Of a stretch of DNA of 64,000 bases, positions 1 through 15,239 are shown in pieces. Location: assembly GCA_916613615.1 (NCBI GenBank), contig OU744728.1, positions 33,185,950 to 33,249,949 on the forward strand. The letters run 5' to 3'. The number at the start of each line of letters is the position of its first letter. The stretch's first letter is position 1. The translations under genes and the position numbers were made by a program. The stretch is from Steromphala cineraria. Taxonomy: Eukaryota; Mollusca; Gastropoda; Trochida; Trochidae. The notes under the pieces were generated by a model. It ran no database searches and was not told the DNA's origin. It worked only from the letters and a program-made list of their open reading frames with translations.

Positions 1-1029
1 ACACTGTACAAAGGTAAAGATGTAAGCTGCGACAGAACACTGTATAAAGGTATAGATGTAAGCTGTGACAGAACACTGTATAAAGGTATAGATATACGCT
101 GTGACAGAACACTGTATAAAGGTATAGATGTAAGCTGTGACAGAAAACTGTATAAAGGTATAGATGTAAGCTGTGACAGAAAACTGTATAAAGGTATAGA
201 TGTAAGCTGTGACAGAAAATTATATAAAGGTATAGATGAAAGCTATGACAGAACACTGTATAAAGGTATAGATGTAAGCTATGACAGAAGACTGTATAAA
301 GGTACAGATGTAAGCTGTCACAGGATACTGTATAAAGACACCGATGTACGCTATGACAGAAGACTGCATAAAGGTACAGATGTAAGCTGTGACAGAAAAC
401 TGTATAAAGATACTGATGTAAGCTGTGACAGAACACTGTATAAAGGTACAGATGTAAGCTATGACAGAAGACTGTATAAAGGTATAGATGTAAGCTGTGA
501 CAGAAAACTGTATAAAGGTATAGATGTAAGCTGTGACAGAAAACTGTATAAAGGTATAGATGTAAGCTGTGACAGAACACTGTATAAAGACACTGATGTA
601 AGCTATGACAGAATACTGTATAAGGGTATAGATGTATGCTGTAACAGAACACTGTATAAAGGTATAGATGTACGCAGTGACAGAGAACTGTATAAAGGTA
701 TAGATGTAAGCTGTGACAGAACACTGTATAAAGGTGTAGATGTAAGCTGTGACAGAAAACTATATAAAGGTATAGATGTAAGCTGTGACAGAAAACTGTA
801 TAAAGGTATAGATGTAAGCTGTGACAGAAAACTGTATAAAGACACTGATGTAAGCTGTGACAGAAAACTGTACAAAGGTAAAGCTGTGAGCTGTGACATA
901 ACACTGTACAAAGGTAAAGATGTAAGCTGTGACAGAACACTGTATAAAGGTATAGATGTAAGCTGTGACAGAACACTGTATAAAGGTATAGATGTAAGCT
1001 ATGACAGAAAACTGTATAAAGGTATAGAT

Positions 1030-3945
1030 GTAAGCTGTGACAGAAAACTGTATAAAGGTATAGATGTAAGCTGTGACAGAAAACTGTATAAAGGTATAGA
1101 TGTACGCAGTGACAGAAAACTGTATAAAGTATAGATTTAAGCTGTGACAGAACACTGTACAAAGGTAAAGATGTAAGATGTGACAGAACACTGTATAAAG
1201 GTATAGATGTAAGCTGTGACGGAACAATGTATAAAGGTATAGATGTAAGCTATGACAGAAGACTGTATAAAGGTACAGATGTAAGCTGTCACAGAATACT
1301 GTATAAAGACACCGATGTACGCTATGACAGAAGACTGCATAAAGGTACAGATGTAAGCTGTGACAGAAAACTGTATTAAGGTACTGATGTAAGCTGTGAG
1401 AGAACACTGTATAAAGGTACTCATGTAAGCTGTGACAGACCACTGTATAAAGTACAGATTTAAGCTGTGTCAGACGACTGTATAAAGGTTCTCATGTAAG
1501 CTGTGACAGAAAACTGTATAAAGGTATAGATGTAAGCTGTGACAGAAAACTGTATAAAGGTATAGATGTAAGCTATGACAGAAAACTGTATAAAGGTATA
1601 GATGTAAACTGTGACAGAAAACTGTATAAAGGTATAGATGTAAGCTGTGACAGAACACTGTATAAAGGTATAGATGTAAGCTATGACAGAAAACTGTACA
1701 AAGGTACAGATGTAAGCTGTGACAGAACACTGCATAAAGGTACAGATGTAAGCTGTGACAGAAGACTGTATAAAGGTACAGATGTAAGCTGTCACAGAAG
1801 ACTGTATAAAGGTACAGATGTAAGCTATGACAGAAGACTGCATAAAGGTATAGATGTAAGCTGTGACAGAACACTGTATATAGATGTAAGCTGTGACAGA
1901 AAACTGTATAAAGGTATAGATGTAAGCTGTGACAGAAAACTGTATAAAGGTATAGATGTAAGCTGTGACAGAAAACTGTATAAAGGTATAGATGTAAGCT
2001 GTGACAGAAAACTGTATAAAGGTATAGATGTAAGCTTTGACAGAACACTGTATAAAGACACTGATGTAAGCTATGACAGAATCCTGTATAAGGGTATAGA
2101 TGTAAGCTATGACAGAATACTGTATAAGGGTATAGATGTAAGCTGTGACAGAACACTGTATAAAGGTATAGATGTACGCAGTGACAGAGAACTGTATAAA
2201 GGTATAGATGTAAGCTGTGACAGAAGACTGTATAAAGGTATAGATGAAAGCTGTGACAGAACACTGCATAAAGGTACAGATGTAAGCTGTGACAGAAGAC
2301 TGTATAAAGGTACAGATGTAAGCTGTCACAGAATACTGTATAAAGGTACAGATGTAAGCTATGACAGAAGACTGCATAAAGGTATAGATGTAAGCTGTGA
2401 CAGAACACTGTATATAGATGTAAGCTGTGACAGAAAACTCTATAAAGGTATAGATGTAAGCTGTGACAGAAAACTGTATAAAGGTATAGATGTAAGCTGT
2501 GACAGAAAACTGTATAAAGGTATAGATGTACGCAGTGACAGAAAACTGTATAAAGTATAGATTTAAGCTGTGACAGAACACTGTACAAAGGTAAAGATGT
2601 AAGATGTGACAGAACACTGTATAAAGGTATAGATGTAAGCTGTGACGGAACAATGTATAAAGGTATAGATGTAAGCTATGACAGAAGACTGTATAAAGGT
2701 ACAGATGTAAGCTGTCACAGAATACTGTATAAAGACACCGATGTACGCTATGACAGAAGACTGCATAAAGGTACAGATGTAAGCTGTGACAGAAAACTGT
2801 ATTAAGGTACTGATGTAAGCTGTGAGAGAACACTGTATAAAGGTACTCATGTAAGCTGTGACAGACCACTGTATAAAGTACAGATTTAAGCTGTGTCAGA
2901 CGACTGTATAAAGGTTCTCATGTAAGCTGTGACAGAAAACTGTATAAAGGTATAGATGTAAGCTGTGACAGAAAACTGTATAAAGGTATAGATGTAAGCT
3001 ATGACAGAAAACTGTATAAAGGTATAGATGTAAACTGTGACAGAAAACTGTATAAAGGTATAGATGTAAGCTGTGACAGAACACTGTATAAAGGTATAGA
3101 TGTAAGCTATGACAGAAAACTGTACAAAGGTACAGATGTAAGCTGTGACAGAACACTGCATAAAGGTACAGATGTAAGCTGTGACAGAAGACTGTATAAA
3201 GGTACAGATGTAAGCTGTCACAGAATACTGTATAAAGGTACAGATGTAAGCTATGACAGAAGACTGCATAAAGGTATAGATGTAAGCTGTGACAGAACAC
3301 TGTATATAGATGTAAGCTGTGACAGAAAACTGTATAAAGGTATAGATGTAAGCTGTGACAGAAAACTGTATAAAGGTATAGATGTAAGCTGTGACAGAAA
3401 ACTGTATAAAGGTATAGATGTAAGCTGTGACAGAAAACTGTATAAAGGTATAGATGTAAGCTTTGACAGAACACTGTATAAAGACACTGATGTAAGCTAT
3501 GACAGAATCCTGTATAAGGGTATAGATGTAAGCTATGACAGAATACTGTATAAGGGTATAGATGTAAGCTGTGACAGAACACTGTATAAAGGTATAGATG
3601 TACGCAGTGACAGAGAACTGTATAAAGGTATAGATGTAAGCTGTGACAGAAGACTGTATAAAGGTATAGATGAAAGCTGTGACAGAACACTGCATAAAGG
3701 TACAGATGTAAGCTGTGACAGAAGACTGTATAAAGGTACAGATGTAAGCTGTCACAGAATACTGTATAAAGGTACAGATGTAAGCTATGACAGAAGACTG
3801 CATAAAGGTATAGATGTAAGCTGTGACAGAACACTGTATATAGATGTAAGCTGTGACAGAAAACTCTATAAAGGTATAGATGTAAGCTGTGACAGAAAAC
3901 TGTATAAAGGTATAGATGTAAGCTGTGACAGAAAACTGTATAAAG
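1030..3945. repeat. Higher-order tandem duplication, period 1426 bp
   Basis: Diagnostic variant units recur at an exact offset of 1426 bp. The TATAGATTTAAGC unit at 1131 recurs at 2557, and the CACTGTATAAAGTACAG unit at 1441 recurs at 2867. The copies are about 1030-2455 and 2456-3945. Similarity breaks near 3945, where copy 2 goes on with ordinary 36-bp units and copy 1 has an ACGCAGTGAC unit. The offset is not a multiple of 36 because 30- and 35-bp units lie inside the block. Confidence 0.9.
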
Positions 3946-6469
3946 GTATAGATGTAAGCTGTGACAGAAAACTGTATAAAGGTATAGATGTAAGCTTTGA
4001 CAGAACACTGTATAAAGACACTGATGTAAGCTATGACAGAATACTGTATAAGGGTATAGATGTAAGCTATGACAGAATACTGTATAAGGGTATAGATGTA
4101 AGCTGTGACAGAACACTGTATAAAGGTATAGATGTACGCAGTGACAGAGAACTGTATAAAGGTATAGATGTAAGCTGTGACAGAAGACTGTATAAAGGTA
4201 TAGATGTAAGCTGTGGCAGAAAACTATATAAAGGTATAGATGTAAGCTGTGACAGAAAACTGTATAAAGGTATAGATGTAAGCTGTGACAGAAAACTGTA
4301 TAAATGTATAGATGTACGCTGTTACAGAACACTGTATAAAGGTAAAGATGTAAGCTGTGACAGAAAACTGTATAAAGGTATAGATGTAAGCTGTGGCAGA
4401 AAACTATATAAAGGTATAGATGTAAGCTGTGACAGAAAACTGTATAAAGGTATAGATGTAAGCTGTGACAGAAAACTGTATAAAGGTATAGATGTACGCT
4501 GTTACAGAACACTGTATAAAGGTAAAGATGTAAGCTGTGACAGAAAACTGTAAAAAGGTATAGATGTAAGCTGTGACAGAAAACTGTATAAAGGTATAGA
4601 TGTAAGCTGTGACAGAAAACTGTATAAAGGTATAGATGTAAGCTGTGACAGAAAACTGTATAAAGGTATAGATGTAAGCTGTGACAGAACACTGTATAAA
4701 GACACTGATGTAAGCTATGACAGAATACTGTATAAGGGTATAGATGTAAGCTGTGACAGAAAACTGTATAAAGGTATAGATGTAAGCTGTGACAGAACAC
4801 TGTATAAAGGTATAGATGTAAGCTGTGACAGAAAACTGTATAAAGGTATAGATGTACGCTGTGACATAACACTGTATAAAGGTACAGATGTAAGCTGTGA
4901 CAGAACACTGTATAAAGGTATAGATGTAAGCTGTGACAGAACACTGTATAAAGGTATAGATGTAAGCTGTGACAGAAAACTGTATAAAGGTATAGATGTA
5001 AGCTGTGACAGAAAACTGTATAAAGGTATAGATGTAAGCTGTGACAGAAAACTGTATAAAGGTATAGATGTACGCAGTGACAGAAAGTTGTATAAAGTAT
5101 AGATTTAAGCTGTGACAGAACACTGTACAAAGGTAAAGATGTAAGATGTGACAGAAGAGTGTATAAAGGTATAGATATACGCTGTGACAGAACACTGTAT
5201 AAAGGTATAGATGTAAGCTGTGACAGAAAACTGTATAAAGGTATAGATGTAAGCTGTGACGGAACACTGTATAAAGGTATAGATGTAAACTGTGACAGAA
5301 TACTGTATAAGGGTATAGATGTACGCTGTGACAGAACAATGTATAGAGGTACAGATGTAAGGTGTGACAGAAGACTCTATAAAGGTACAGATGTACGCTA
5401 TGACAGAAGACTGCATAAAGGTATAGATGTAAGCTGTGACAGAACACTGTATATAGATGTAAGCTGTGACAGAAAACTGTATAAAGGTATAGATGCAAGC
5501 TGTGACAGAAATCTGTATAAAGGTATAGATGTAAGCTGTGACAGAAAACTGTATAAAGGTATAGATGTACGCTGTGACATAACACTGTATAAAGGTACAG
5601 ATGTAAGCTGTGAGAAGAAAACTGTATAAAGACACTGATGTAAGCTGTGACAGAAAACTGTACAAAGGTAAAGCTGTGAGCTGTGACAGAACACTGTACA
5701 AAGGTAAAGATGTAAGCTGTGACAGAACACTGTATAAAGGTATAGATGTAAGCTGTGACAGAACACTGTATAAAGGTATAGATGTAAGCTGTGACAGAAA
5801 ACTGTATAAAGGTATAGATGTAAGCTGTGACAGAAAACTGTATAAAGGTATAGATGTAAGCTGTGACAGAAAACTGTATAAAGGTATAGATGTAAGCTGT
5901 GACAGAAAACTGTATAAAGGTATAGATGTAAGCTGTGACAGAAAACTATATAAAGGTATAGATGTACGCAGTGACAGAAAACTGTATAAAGTATAGATTT
6001 AAGCTGTGACAGAACACTGTACAAATGTAAAGATGTAAGATGTGACAGAAGACTGTATAAAGGTATAGATGTAAGCTGTGACAGAACACTGTATAAAGCT
6101 ATAGATGTAAGCTGTGACAGAAAACTGTATAAAGGTATAGATGACAGCTGTGACGGAACACTGTATAAGATATAGATGTAAGCTGTGACAGAATACTGTA
6201 TAAGGGTATAGATGTACGCTGTGACAGAACAATGTATAAAGGTACAGATGTACGCTATGACAGAAGACTGCATAAAGGTAGAGATGTAAGCTGTGACAGA
6301 ACACTGTATATAGATGTAAGCTGTGACAGAAAACTATATAAAGGTATAGATGCAAGCTGTGAAAGAAAACTGTATAAAGGTATAGATGTAAGCTGTGACA
6401 GAAAATTGTATAAAGGTATAGATGTAAGCTATGACAGAAGACTGTATAAAGGTACAGATGTAAGCTGTC

Positions 6470-8910
6470 ACAGAATACTGTATAAAGACACCGATGTACG
6501 CTATGACAGAAGACTGCATAAAGGTACAGATGTAAGCTGTGACAGAACATTGTATAAAGATACTAATGTAAGCTCTGACAGAAGACTGTATAAAGTACAG
6601 ATGTAAGCTGTGACAGAACACTATATAAATATACTGATGTAAGCTGTGACAGAAGACTGTATAAAGGTATAGATGTAAGCTGTGACAGAAAACTGTATAA
6701 AGGTATAGATGTAAGCTGTGACAGAAGACTGTATAAAGGTATAGATGTAAGCTGTGACAGAAAACTGTCTAAAGGTATAGATGTAAGCTGTGACAGAAAA
6801 CTGTATAAAGGTATAGATGTAAGCTGTGACAGAAAATTGTATAAAGGTATAGATGAAAGCTATGACAGAACACTGTATAAAGGTATAGATGTAAGCTATG
6901 ACAGAAGACCGATAAAGGTACAGATGTAAGCTGTCACAGAATACTGTATAAAGACACCGATGTACGCTATGACAGAAGACTGCATAAAGGTACAGATGTA
7001 AGCTGTGAAAGAAAACTGTATAAAGCTACTCATCTAAGCTGTGACAGAACACTGTATAAAGGTACTCATGTAAGCTGTGACAGAAGACTATATAAAGTAC
7101 AGATTTAAGCTGTGCCAGACGACTGTATAAAGGTTCTCTTGTAAGCTGTGACAGAAAACTGTATAAAGGTATAGATGTAAGCTGTGACAGAAAACTGTAT
7201 AAAGGTATAGATGTAAGCTGTGACAGAAAACTGTATAAAGACACTGATGTAAGCTATGACAGAATACTGTATAAGGGTATAGATGTACGCAGTGACAGAG
7301 AACTGTATAAAGGTACAGATGTAAGCTGTGAAAGAAAACTGTATAAAGCTACTCATCTAAGCTGTGACAGAACACTGTATAAAGGTACTCATGTAAGCTG
7401 TGACACAAGACTATATAAAGTACAGATTTAAGCTGTGCCAGACGACTGTATAAAGGTTCTCTTGTAAGCTGTGACAGAAAACTGTATAAAGGTATAGATG
7501 TAAGCTGTGACAGAAAACTGTATAAAGGTATAGATGTAAGCTGTGACAGAAAACTGTATAAAGACACTGATGTAAGCTATGACAGAATACTGTATAAGGG
7601 TATAGATGTACGCAGTGACAAAGAACTGTATAAGGGTATAGATGTAAGCTGTGACAGAAAACTATATAAAGGTATAGATGTAAGCTGTGACAGAATACTG
7701 TATAAAGACACCGATGTACGCTATGACAGAAGACTGCATAAAGGTACAGATGTAAGCTGTGACAGAACATTGTATAAAGATACTAATGTAAGCTCTGACA
7801 GAAGACTGTATAAAGTACAGATGTAAGCTGTGACAGAACACTATATAAATATACTGATGTAAGCTGTGACAGAAGACTGTATAAAGGTATAGATGTAAGC
7901 TGTGACAGAAAACTGTATAAAGGTATAGATGTAAGCTGTGACAGAAGACTGTATAAAGGTATAGATGTAAGCTGTGACAGAAAACTGTCTAAAGGTATAG
8001 ATGTAAGCTGTGACAGAAAACTGTATAAAGGTATAGATGTAAGCTGTGACAGAAAATTGTATAAAGGTATAGATGAAAGCTATGACAGAACACTGTATAA
8101 AGGTATAGATGTAAGCTATGACAGAAGACCGATAAAGGTACAGATGTAAGCTGTCACAGAATACTGTATAAAGACACCGATGTACGCTATGACAGAAGAC
8201 TGCATAAAGGTACAGATGTAAGCTGTGAAAGAAAACTGTATAAAGCTACTCATCTAAGCTGTGACAGAACACTGTATAAAGGTACTCATGTAAGCTGTGA
8301 CAGAAGACTATATAAAGTACAGATTTAAGCTGTGCCAGACGACTGTATAAAGGTTCTCTTGTAAGCTGTGACAGAAAACTGTATAAAGGTATAGATGTAA
8401 GCTGTGACAGAAAACTGTATAAAGGTATAGATGTAAGCTGTGACAGAAAACTGTATAAAGACACTGATGTAAGCTATGACAGAATACTGTATAAGGGTAT
8501 AGATGTACGCAGTGACAGAGAACTGTATAAAGGTACAGATGTAAGCTGTGAAAGAAAACTGTATAAAGCTACTCATCTAAGCTGTGACAGAACACTGTAT
8601 AAAGGTACTCATGTAAGCTGTGACAGAAGACTATATAAAGTACAGATTTAAGCTGTGCCAGACGACTGTATAAAGGTTCTCTTGTAAGCTGTGACAGAAA
8701 ACTGTATAAAGGTATAGATGTAAGCTGTGACAGAAAACTGTATAAAGGTATAGATGTAAGCTGTGACAGAAAACTGTATAAAGACACTGATGTAAGCTAT
8801 GACAGAATACTGTATAAGGGTATAGATGTACGCAGTGACAAAGAACTGTATAAGGGTATAGATGTAAGCTGTGACAGAAAACTATATAAAGGTATAGATG
8901 TAAGCTGTGA
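6470..8910. repeat. Higher-order tandem duplication, period 1220 bp, with a nested 323-bp repeat
   Basis: The segment from about 6470 to 7690 is repeated at about 7690-8910 with a constant offset of 1220; for example GACAGAACATTGTATAAAG is at 6541 and 7761. Inside each copy a 323-bp block that includes the unit GCCAGACGACTGTATAAAGG occurs twice (7026 to 7349, and 8246 to 8569). The 323-bp duplication is therefore older than the 1220-bp one. The copies diverge near 8910. Confidence 0.9.
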
Positions 8911-11900
8911 CAGAAAACTGTATAAAGGTATAGATGTAAGCTGTGACAGAAAACTGTATAAAGGTATAGATGTACGCTGTTACAGAACACTGTATAAAGG
9001 TACAGATGTAAGCTGTGACAGAACACTTTATAAAGACACTGATGTAAGCTGTGACAGAAAACTGTACAAAGGTAAAGCTGTGAGCTGTGACAGAACACTG
9101 TACAAAGGTAAAGATGTAAGCTGTGACAGAACACTGTATAAAGGTATAGATGTAAGCTGTGACAGAACACTGTATAAAGGTATAGATGTAAGCTGTGACA
9201 GAAAACTGTATAAAGGTATAGATGTAAGCTGTGACAGAAAACTGTATAAAGGTATAGATGTAAGCTGTGACAGAAAACTGTATAAAGGTAAAGATGTACG
9301 CAGTGACAGAAAACTGTATAAAGTATAGATTTAAGCTGTTACAGAACACTGTACAAAGGTATAGATGTAAGATGTGACAGAACACTGTATAAAGGTATAG
9401 ATGTAAGCTGTGACAGAACACTGTATAAAGGTATAGATGTAAGCTGTGACAGAAAACTGTATAAAGGTATAGATGTAAGCTGTGACGGAACACTGTATAA
9501 AGGTATAGATGTAAGCTATGACAGAAGACTGTATAAAGGTACAGATGTAAGCTGTCACAGAATACTGTATAAAGACACCGATGTACGCTATGACAGAAGA
9601 CTGCATAAAGGTACAGATATAAGCTGTGACAGAAAACTGTATAAAGGTACTGATGTAAGCTCTGACAGAACACTGTATAAAGGTACTCATGTAAGCTGTG
9701 ACAAAAGACTGTATAAAGTACAGATTTAAGCTGTGCCAGACGACTGTATAAAGGTTTTCATGTAAGCTGTGACAGAAAACTGTATAAAGGTATAGATGTA
9801 AGCTGTGACAGAAAACTGTATAAAGGTATAGATGTAAGCTGTGACAGAAAACTGTATAAAGGTATAGATGTACGCTGTGACATAACACTGTATAAAGGTA
9901 CAGATGTAAGCTGTGACAGAAAACTGTATAAAGACACTCGTGTAAGCTGTGACAGAAAACTGTACAAAGGTAAAGCTGTGAGCTGTGACAGAACACTGTA
10001 CAAAGGTAAAGATGTAAGCTGTGACAGAACACTGTATAAAGGTATAGATGTAAGCTGTGACAGAACACTGTATTAAGGTATAGATGTAAGCTGTGACAGA
10101 AAACTGTATAAAGGTATAGATGTAAGCTGTGACAGAAAACTGTATAAAGGTATAGATGTAAGCTGTGACAGAAAACTGTATAAAGGTATAGATGTACGCA
10201 GTGACAGAAAACTGTATAAAGTATAGATTTAAGCTGTGACAGAACACTGTACAAAGGTATAGATGTAAGCTGTGACAGAAAACTATATAAAGGTATAGAT
10301 GTAAGCTATGACAGAAAACTGTATAAAGGTATAGATGTAAGCTGTGACAGAACACTGTATAAAGACACTGATGTAAGCTATGACAGAATACTGTATAAGG
10401 GTATAGATGTAAGCTGTGACAGAAAACTGTATAAAGGTATAGATGTAAGCTGTGACAGAACACTGTATAAAGGTATAGATGTAAGCTGTGACAGAAAACT
10501 ATATAAAGGTATAGATGTAAGCTGTGACAGAAAACTGTATAAAGGTATAGATGTAAGCTGTGACAGAAAACTGTATAAAGGTATAGATGTACGCTGTGAC
10601 ATAACACTGTATAAAGGTACAGATGTAAGCTGTGACAGAAAACTGTATAAAGACACTGATGTAAGCTGTGACAGAAAACTGTACAAAGGTAAAGCTGTGA
10701 GCTGTGACAGAACACTGTACAAAGGTAAAGATGTAAGCTGTGACAGAACACTGTATAAAGGTATAGATGTAAGCTGTGACAGAACACTGTATAAAGGTAT
10801 AGATGTAAGCTGTGACAGAAAACTGTATAAAGGTATAGATGTAAGCTGTGACAGAACACTGTATAAAGGTATAGATGTAAGCTGTGACAGAAAACTGTAT
10901 AAAGGTATAGATGTACGCAGTGACAGAAAACTGTATAAAGTATAGATTTAAGCTGTGACAGAAAACTGTATAAAGACACTGATGTAAGCTGTGACAGAAA
11001 ACTGTACAAAGGTAAAGCTGTGAGCTGTGACAGAAAACTATATAAAGGTATAGATGTAAGCTGTGACAGAAAACTGTATAAAGGTATAGATGTACGCAGT
11101 GACAGAAAACTGTACAAAGGTATAGATGTAAGCTGTGACAGAAAACTATATAAAGGTATAGATGTAAGCTATGACAGAAAACTGTATAAAGGTATAGATG
11201 TAAGCTGTGACAGAACACTGTATAAAGACACTGATGTAAGCTATGACAGAATACTGTATAAGGGTATAGATGTAAGCTGTGACAGAAAACTGTATAAAGG
11301 TATAGATGTAAGCTGTGACAGAACACTGTATAAAGGTATAGATGTAAGCTGTGACAGAAAACTATATAAAGGTATAGATGTAAGCTGTGACAGAAAACTG
11401 TATAAGGGTATAGATGTAAGCTGTGACAGAAAACTGTATAAAGGTATAGATGTACGCTGTGACATAACACTGTATAAAGGTACAGATGTAAGCTGTGACA
11501 GAAAACTGTATAAAGACACTGATGTAAGCTGTGACAGAAAACTGTACAAAGGTAAAGCTGTGAGCTGTGACAGAACACTGTACAAAGGTAAAGATGTAAG
11601 CTGTGACAGAACACTGTATAAAGCTATAGATGTAAGCTGTGACAGAACACTGTATAAAGGTATAGATGTAAGCTGTGACAGAAAACTGTATAATGGTATA
11701 GATGTAAGCTGTGACAGAAAACTGTATAAAGGTATAGATGTAAGCTGTGACAGAAAACTGTATAAAGGTATAGATGTACGCAGTGACAGAAAACTGTATA
11801 AAGTATAGATGTAAGCTGTGACAGAACACTGTACAAAGGTATAGATGTAAGCTGTGACAGAAAACTGTATAAAGGTATAGATGTTAGCTGTGACGGAACA

Positions 11901-14900
11901 CTGTATAAAGGTATAGATGTAAGCTGTTACAGAATACTGTATAAGGGTATAGATGTACGCTGTAACAGAACAATGTATAAAGGTACAGATGTAAGGTGTG
12001 ACAGAAGACTGTATAAAGGTACAGATGTACGCTATGACAGAAGACTGCATAAAGGTATAGATGTAAGCTGTGACAGAAAACTGTATATAGATGTAAGCTG
12101 TGACAGTAAACTGTATAAAGGTATGGATGCAAGCTGTGACAGAAAACTGTATAAAGGTATAGGTGTAAGCTGTGACAGAAAACTGTATAAAGGTATAGAT
12201 GTACGCTGTGACATAACACTGTATAAAGAGAAAAATGTAAGCTGTGACAGAAAACTGTATAAAGACACTGATGTAAGCTGTGACAGAAAACTGTACAAAG
12301 GTAAAGCTGTGAGCTGTGACAGAACACTGTACAAAGGTAAAGATGTAAGCTGTGACAGAACACTGTATAAAGGTATAGATGTAAGCTGTGACAGAACACT
12401 GTATAAAGGTATAGATGTAAGCTGTGACAGAAAACTGTATAAAGGTATAGATGTAAGCTGTGACAGAAAACTGTATAAAGGTATAGATGTAAGCTGTGAC
12501 AGAAAACTGTATAAAGGTATAGATGTACGCAGTGACAGAAAACTGTATAAAGTATAGATTTAAGCTGTGACAGAACACTGTACAAAGGTAAAGATGTAAG
12601 ATGTGACAGAAGACTGTATAAAGGTATAGATGTAAGCTGTGACAGAACACTGTATAAAGGTATAGATGTAAGCTGTGACAGAAAACTGTATAAAGGTATA
12701 GATGTAAGCTGTGACGGAACACTGTATAAAGGTATAGATGTAAGCTGTGACAGAATACTGTATAAGGGTATAGATGTACGCTGTGACAGAACAATGTATA
12801 AAGGTACAGATGTAAGGTGTGACAGAAGACTGTATAAAGGTACATATGTACACTATGACAGAAGACTGCATAAAGGTATAGATGTAAGCTGTGACCGAAC
12901 ACTGTATATGGATGTAAGCTGTGACAGAAAACTGTATAAAGGTATAGATGCAAGCTGTGACAGAAAACTGTATAAAGGTATAGATGTAAGCTGTGACAGA
13001 AAACTATATAAAGGTATAGATGTAAGCTGTGACAGAAAACTGTATAAAGGTATAGATGTAAGCTGTGACAGAAAATTGTATAAAGGTATAGATGTACGCT
13101 GTGACATAACACTGTATAAAGGTACAGATGTAAGCTGTGACAGAAAACTGTATAAAGACACTGATGTAAGCTGTGACAGAAAACTGTACAAAGGTAAAGC
13201 TGTGAGCTGTGACAGAACACTGTACAAAGGTAAAGATGTAAGCTGTGACAGAACACTGTATAAAGCTATAGATGTAAGCTGTGACAGAACACTCTATGAA
13301 GGTATAGATGTAAGCTGTGACAGAAAACTGTATAATGGTATAGATGTAAGCTGTGACAGAAAACTGTATAAAGGTATAGATGTAAGCTGTGACAGAAAAC
13401 TGTATAAAGGTATAGATGTACGCAGTGACAGAAAACTGTATAAAGTATAGATGTAAGCTGTGACAGAACACTGTACAAAGGTATAGATGTAAGCTGTGAC
13501 AGAAAACTGTATAAAGGTATAGATGTAAGCTGTGACAGAAAACTGTATAAAGGTATAGATGTAAGCTGTGACAGAAAACTGTATAAAGGTATAGATGTAC
13601 GCTGTGACATAACACTGTATAAAGGTACAGATGTAAGCTGTGACAGAAAACTGTATAAAGACACTCGTGTAAGCTGTGACAGAAAACTGTACAAAGGTAA
13701 AGCTGTGAGCTGTGACAGAACACTGTACAAAGGTAAAGATGTAAGCTGTGACAGAACACTGTATAAAGGTATAGATGTAAGCTGTGACAGAACACTGTAT
13801 AAAGGTATAGATGTAAGCTGTGACAGAAAACTGTATAAAGGTATAGATGTAAGCTGTGACAGAAAACTGTATAAAGGTATAGATGTAAGCTGTGACCGAA
13901 CACTGTATATGGATGTAAGCTGTGACAGAAAACTGTATAAAGGTATAGATGCAAGCTGTGACAGAAAACTGTATAAAGGTATAGATGTAAGCTGTGACAG
14001 AAAACTATATAAAGGTATAGATGTAAGCTGTGACAGAAAACTGTATAAAGGTATAGATGTAAGCTGTGACAGAAAATTGTATAAAGGTATAGATGTACGC
14101 TGTGACATAACACTGTATAAAGGTACAGATGTAAGCTGTGACAGAAAACTGTATAAAGACACTGATGTAAGCTGTGACAGAAAACTGTACAAAGGTAAAG
14201 CTGTGAGCTGTGACAGAACACTGTACAAAGGTAAAGATGTAAGCTGTGACAGAACACTGTATAAAGCTATAGATGCAAGCTGTTACAGAAAACTGTATAA
14301 AGGTATAGATGTAAGCTGTGACAGAAAACTATATAAAGGTATAGATGTAAGCTGTGACAGAAAACTGTATAAAGGTATAGATGTAAGCTGTGACAGAAAA
14401 TTGTATAAAGGTATAGATGTACGCTGTGACATAACACTGTATAAAGGTACAGATGTAAGCTGTGACAGAAAACTGTATAAAGACACTGATGTAAGCTGTG
14501 ACAGAAAACTGTACAAAGGTAAAGCTGTGAGCTGTGACAGAACACTGTACAAAGGTAAAGATGTAAGCTGTGACAGAACACTGTATAAAGCTATAGATGT
14601 AAGCTGTGACAGAACACTCTATAAAGGTATAGATGTAAGCTGTGACAGAAAACTGTATAATGGTATAGATGTAAGCTGTGACAGAAAACTGTATAAAGGT
14701 ATAGATGTAAGCTGTGACAGAAAACTGTATAAAGGTATAGATGTACGCAGTGACAGAAAACTGTATAAAGTATAGATGTAAGCTGTGACAGAACACTGTA
14801 CAAAGGTATAGATGTAAGCTGTGACAGAAAACTGTATAAAGGTATAGATGTAAGCTGTGACAGAAAACTGTATAAAGGTATAGATGTACGCAGTGACAGA

Positions 14901-15239
14901 AAACTGTATAAAGTATAGATGTACGCTGTGACAGAACACTGTACAAAGGTATAGATGTAAGCTGTGACAGAAAACTGTATAAAGGTATAGATGTTAGCTG
15001 TGACGGAACACTGTATAAAGGTATAGATGTAAGCTGTGACAGAAGACTGCATAAAGGTACAGATGTAAGCTGTGACAGAAAACTGTATAAAGGTACTTAT
15101 GAAAGCTGTGACAGAAGACTGCATAAAGGTATAGATGTAAGCTGTGACAGAAAACTGTATATAGATGTAAGCTGTGACAGTAAACTGTATAAAGGTATAG
15201 ATGCAAGCTGTGACAGAAAACTGTATAAAGGTATAGGTG

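Noticed and set aside
121..156. 18-bp half-unit origin of the 36-bp repeat, and the fact that 36 and 54 share the factor 18
   Set aside because: Half-to-half alignment of the 36-bp unit shows only short shared words (CTGT, TGTA), and the two satellites share no sequence, so the common factor is probably coincidence.
2896..5130. 744-codon minus-strand open frame (and other long frames of 200-670 codons on both strands of 1-36660) as repetitive protein genes
   Set aside because: The unit length is a multiple of three and its consensus lacks stops in four frames, so long frames arise automatically. They start and stop wherever a 35- or 29-bp unit or a point mutation occurs, overlap each other on both strands, and variant sites do not favour third codon positions.
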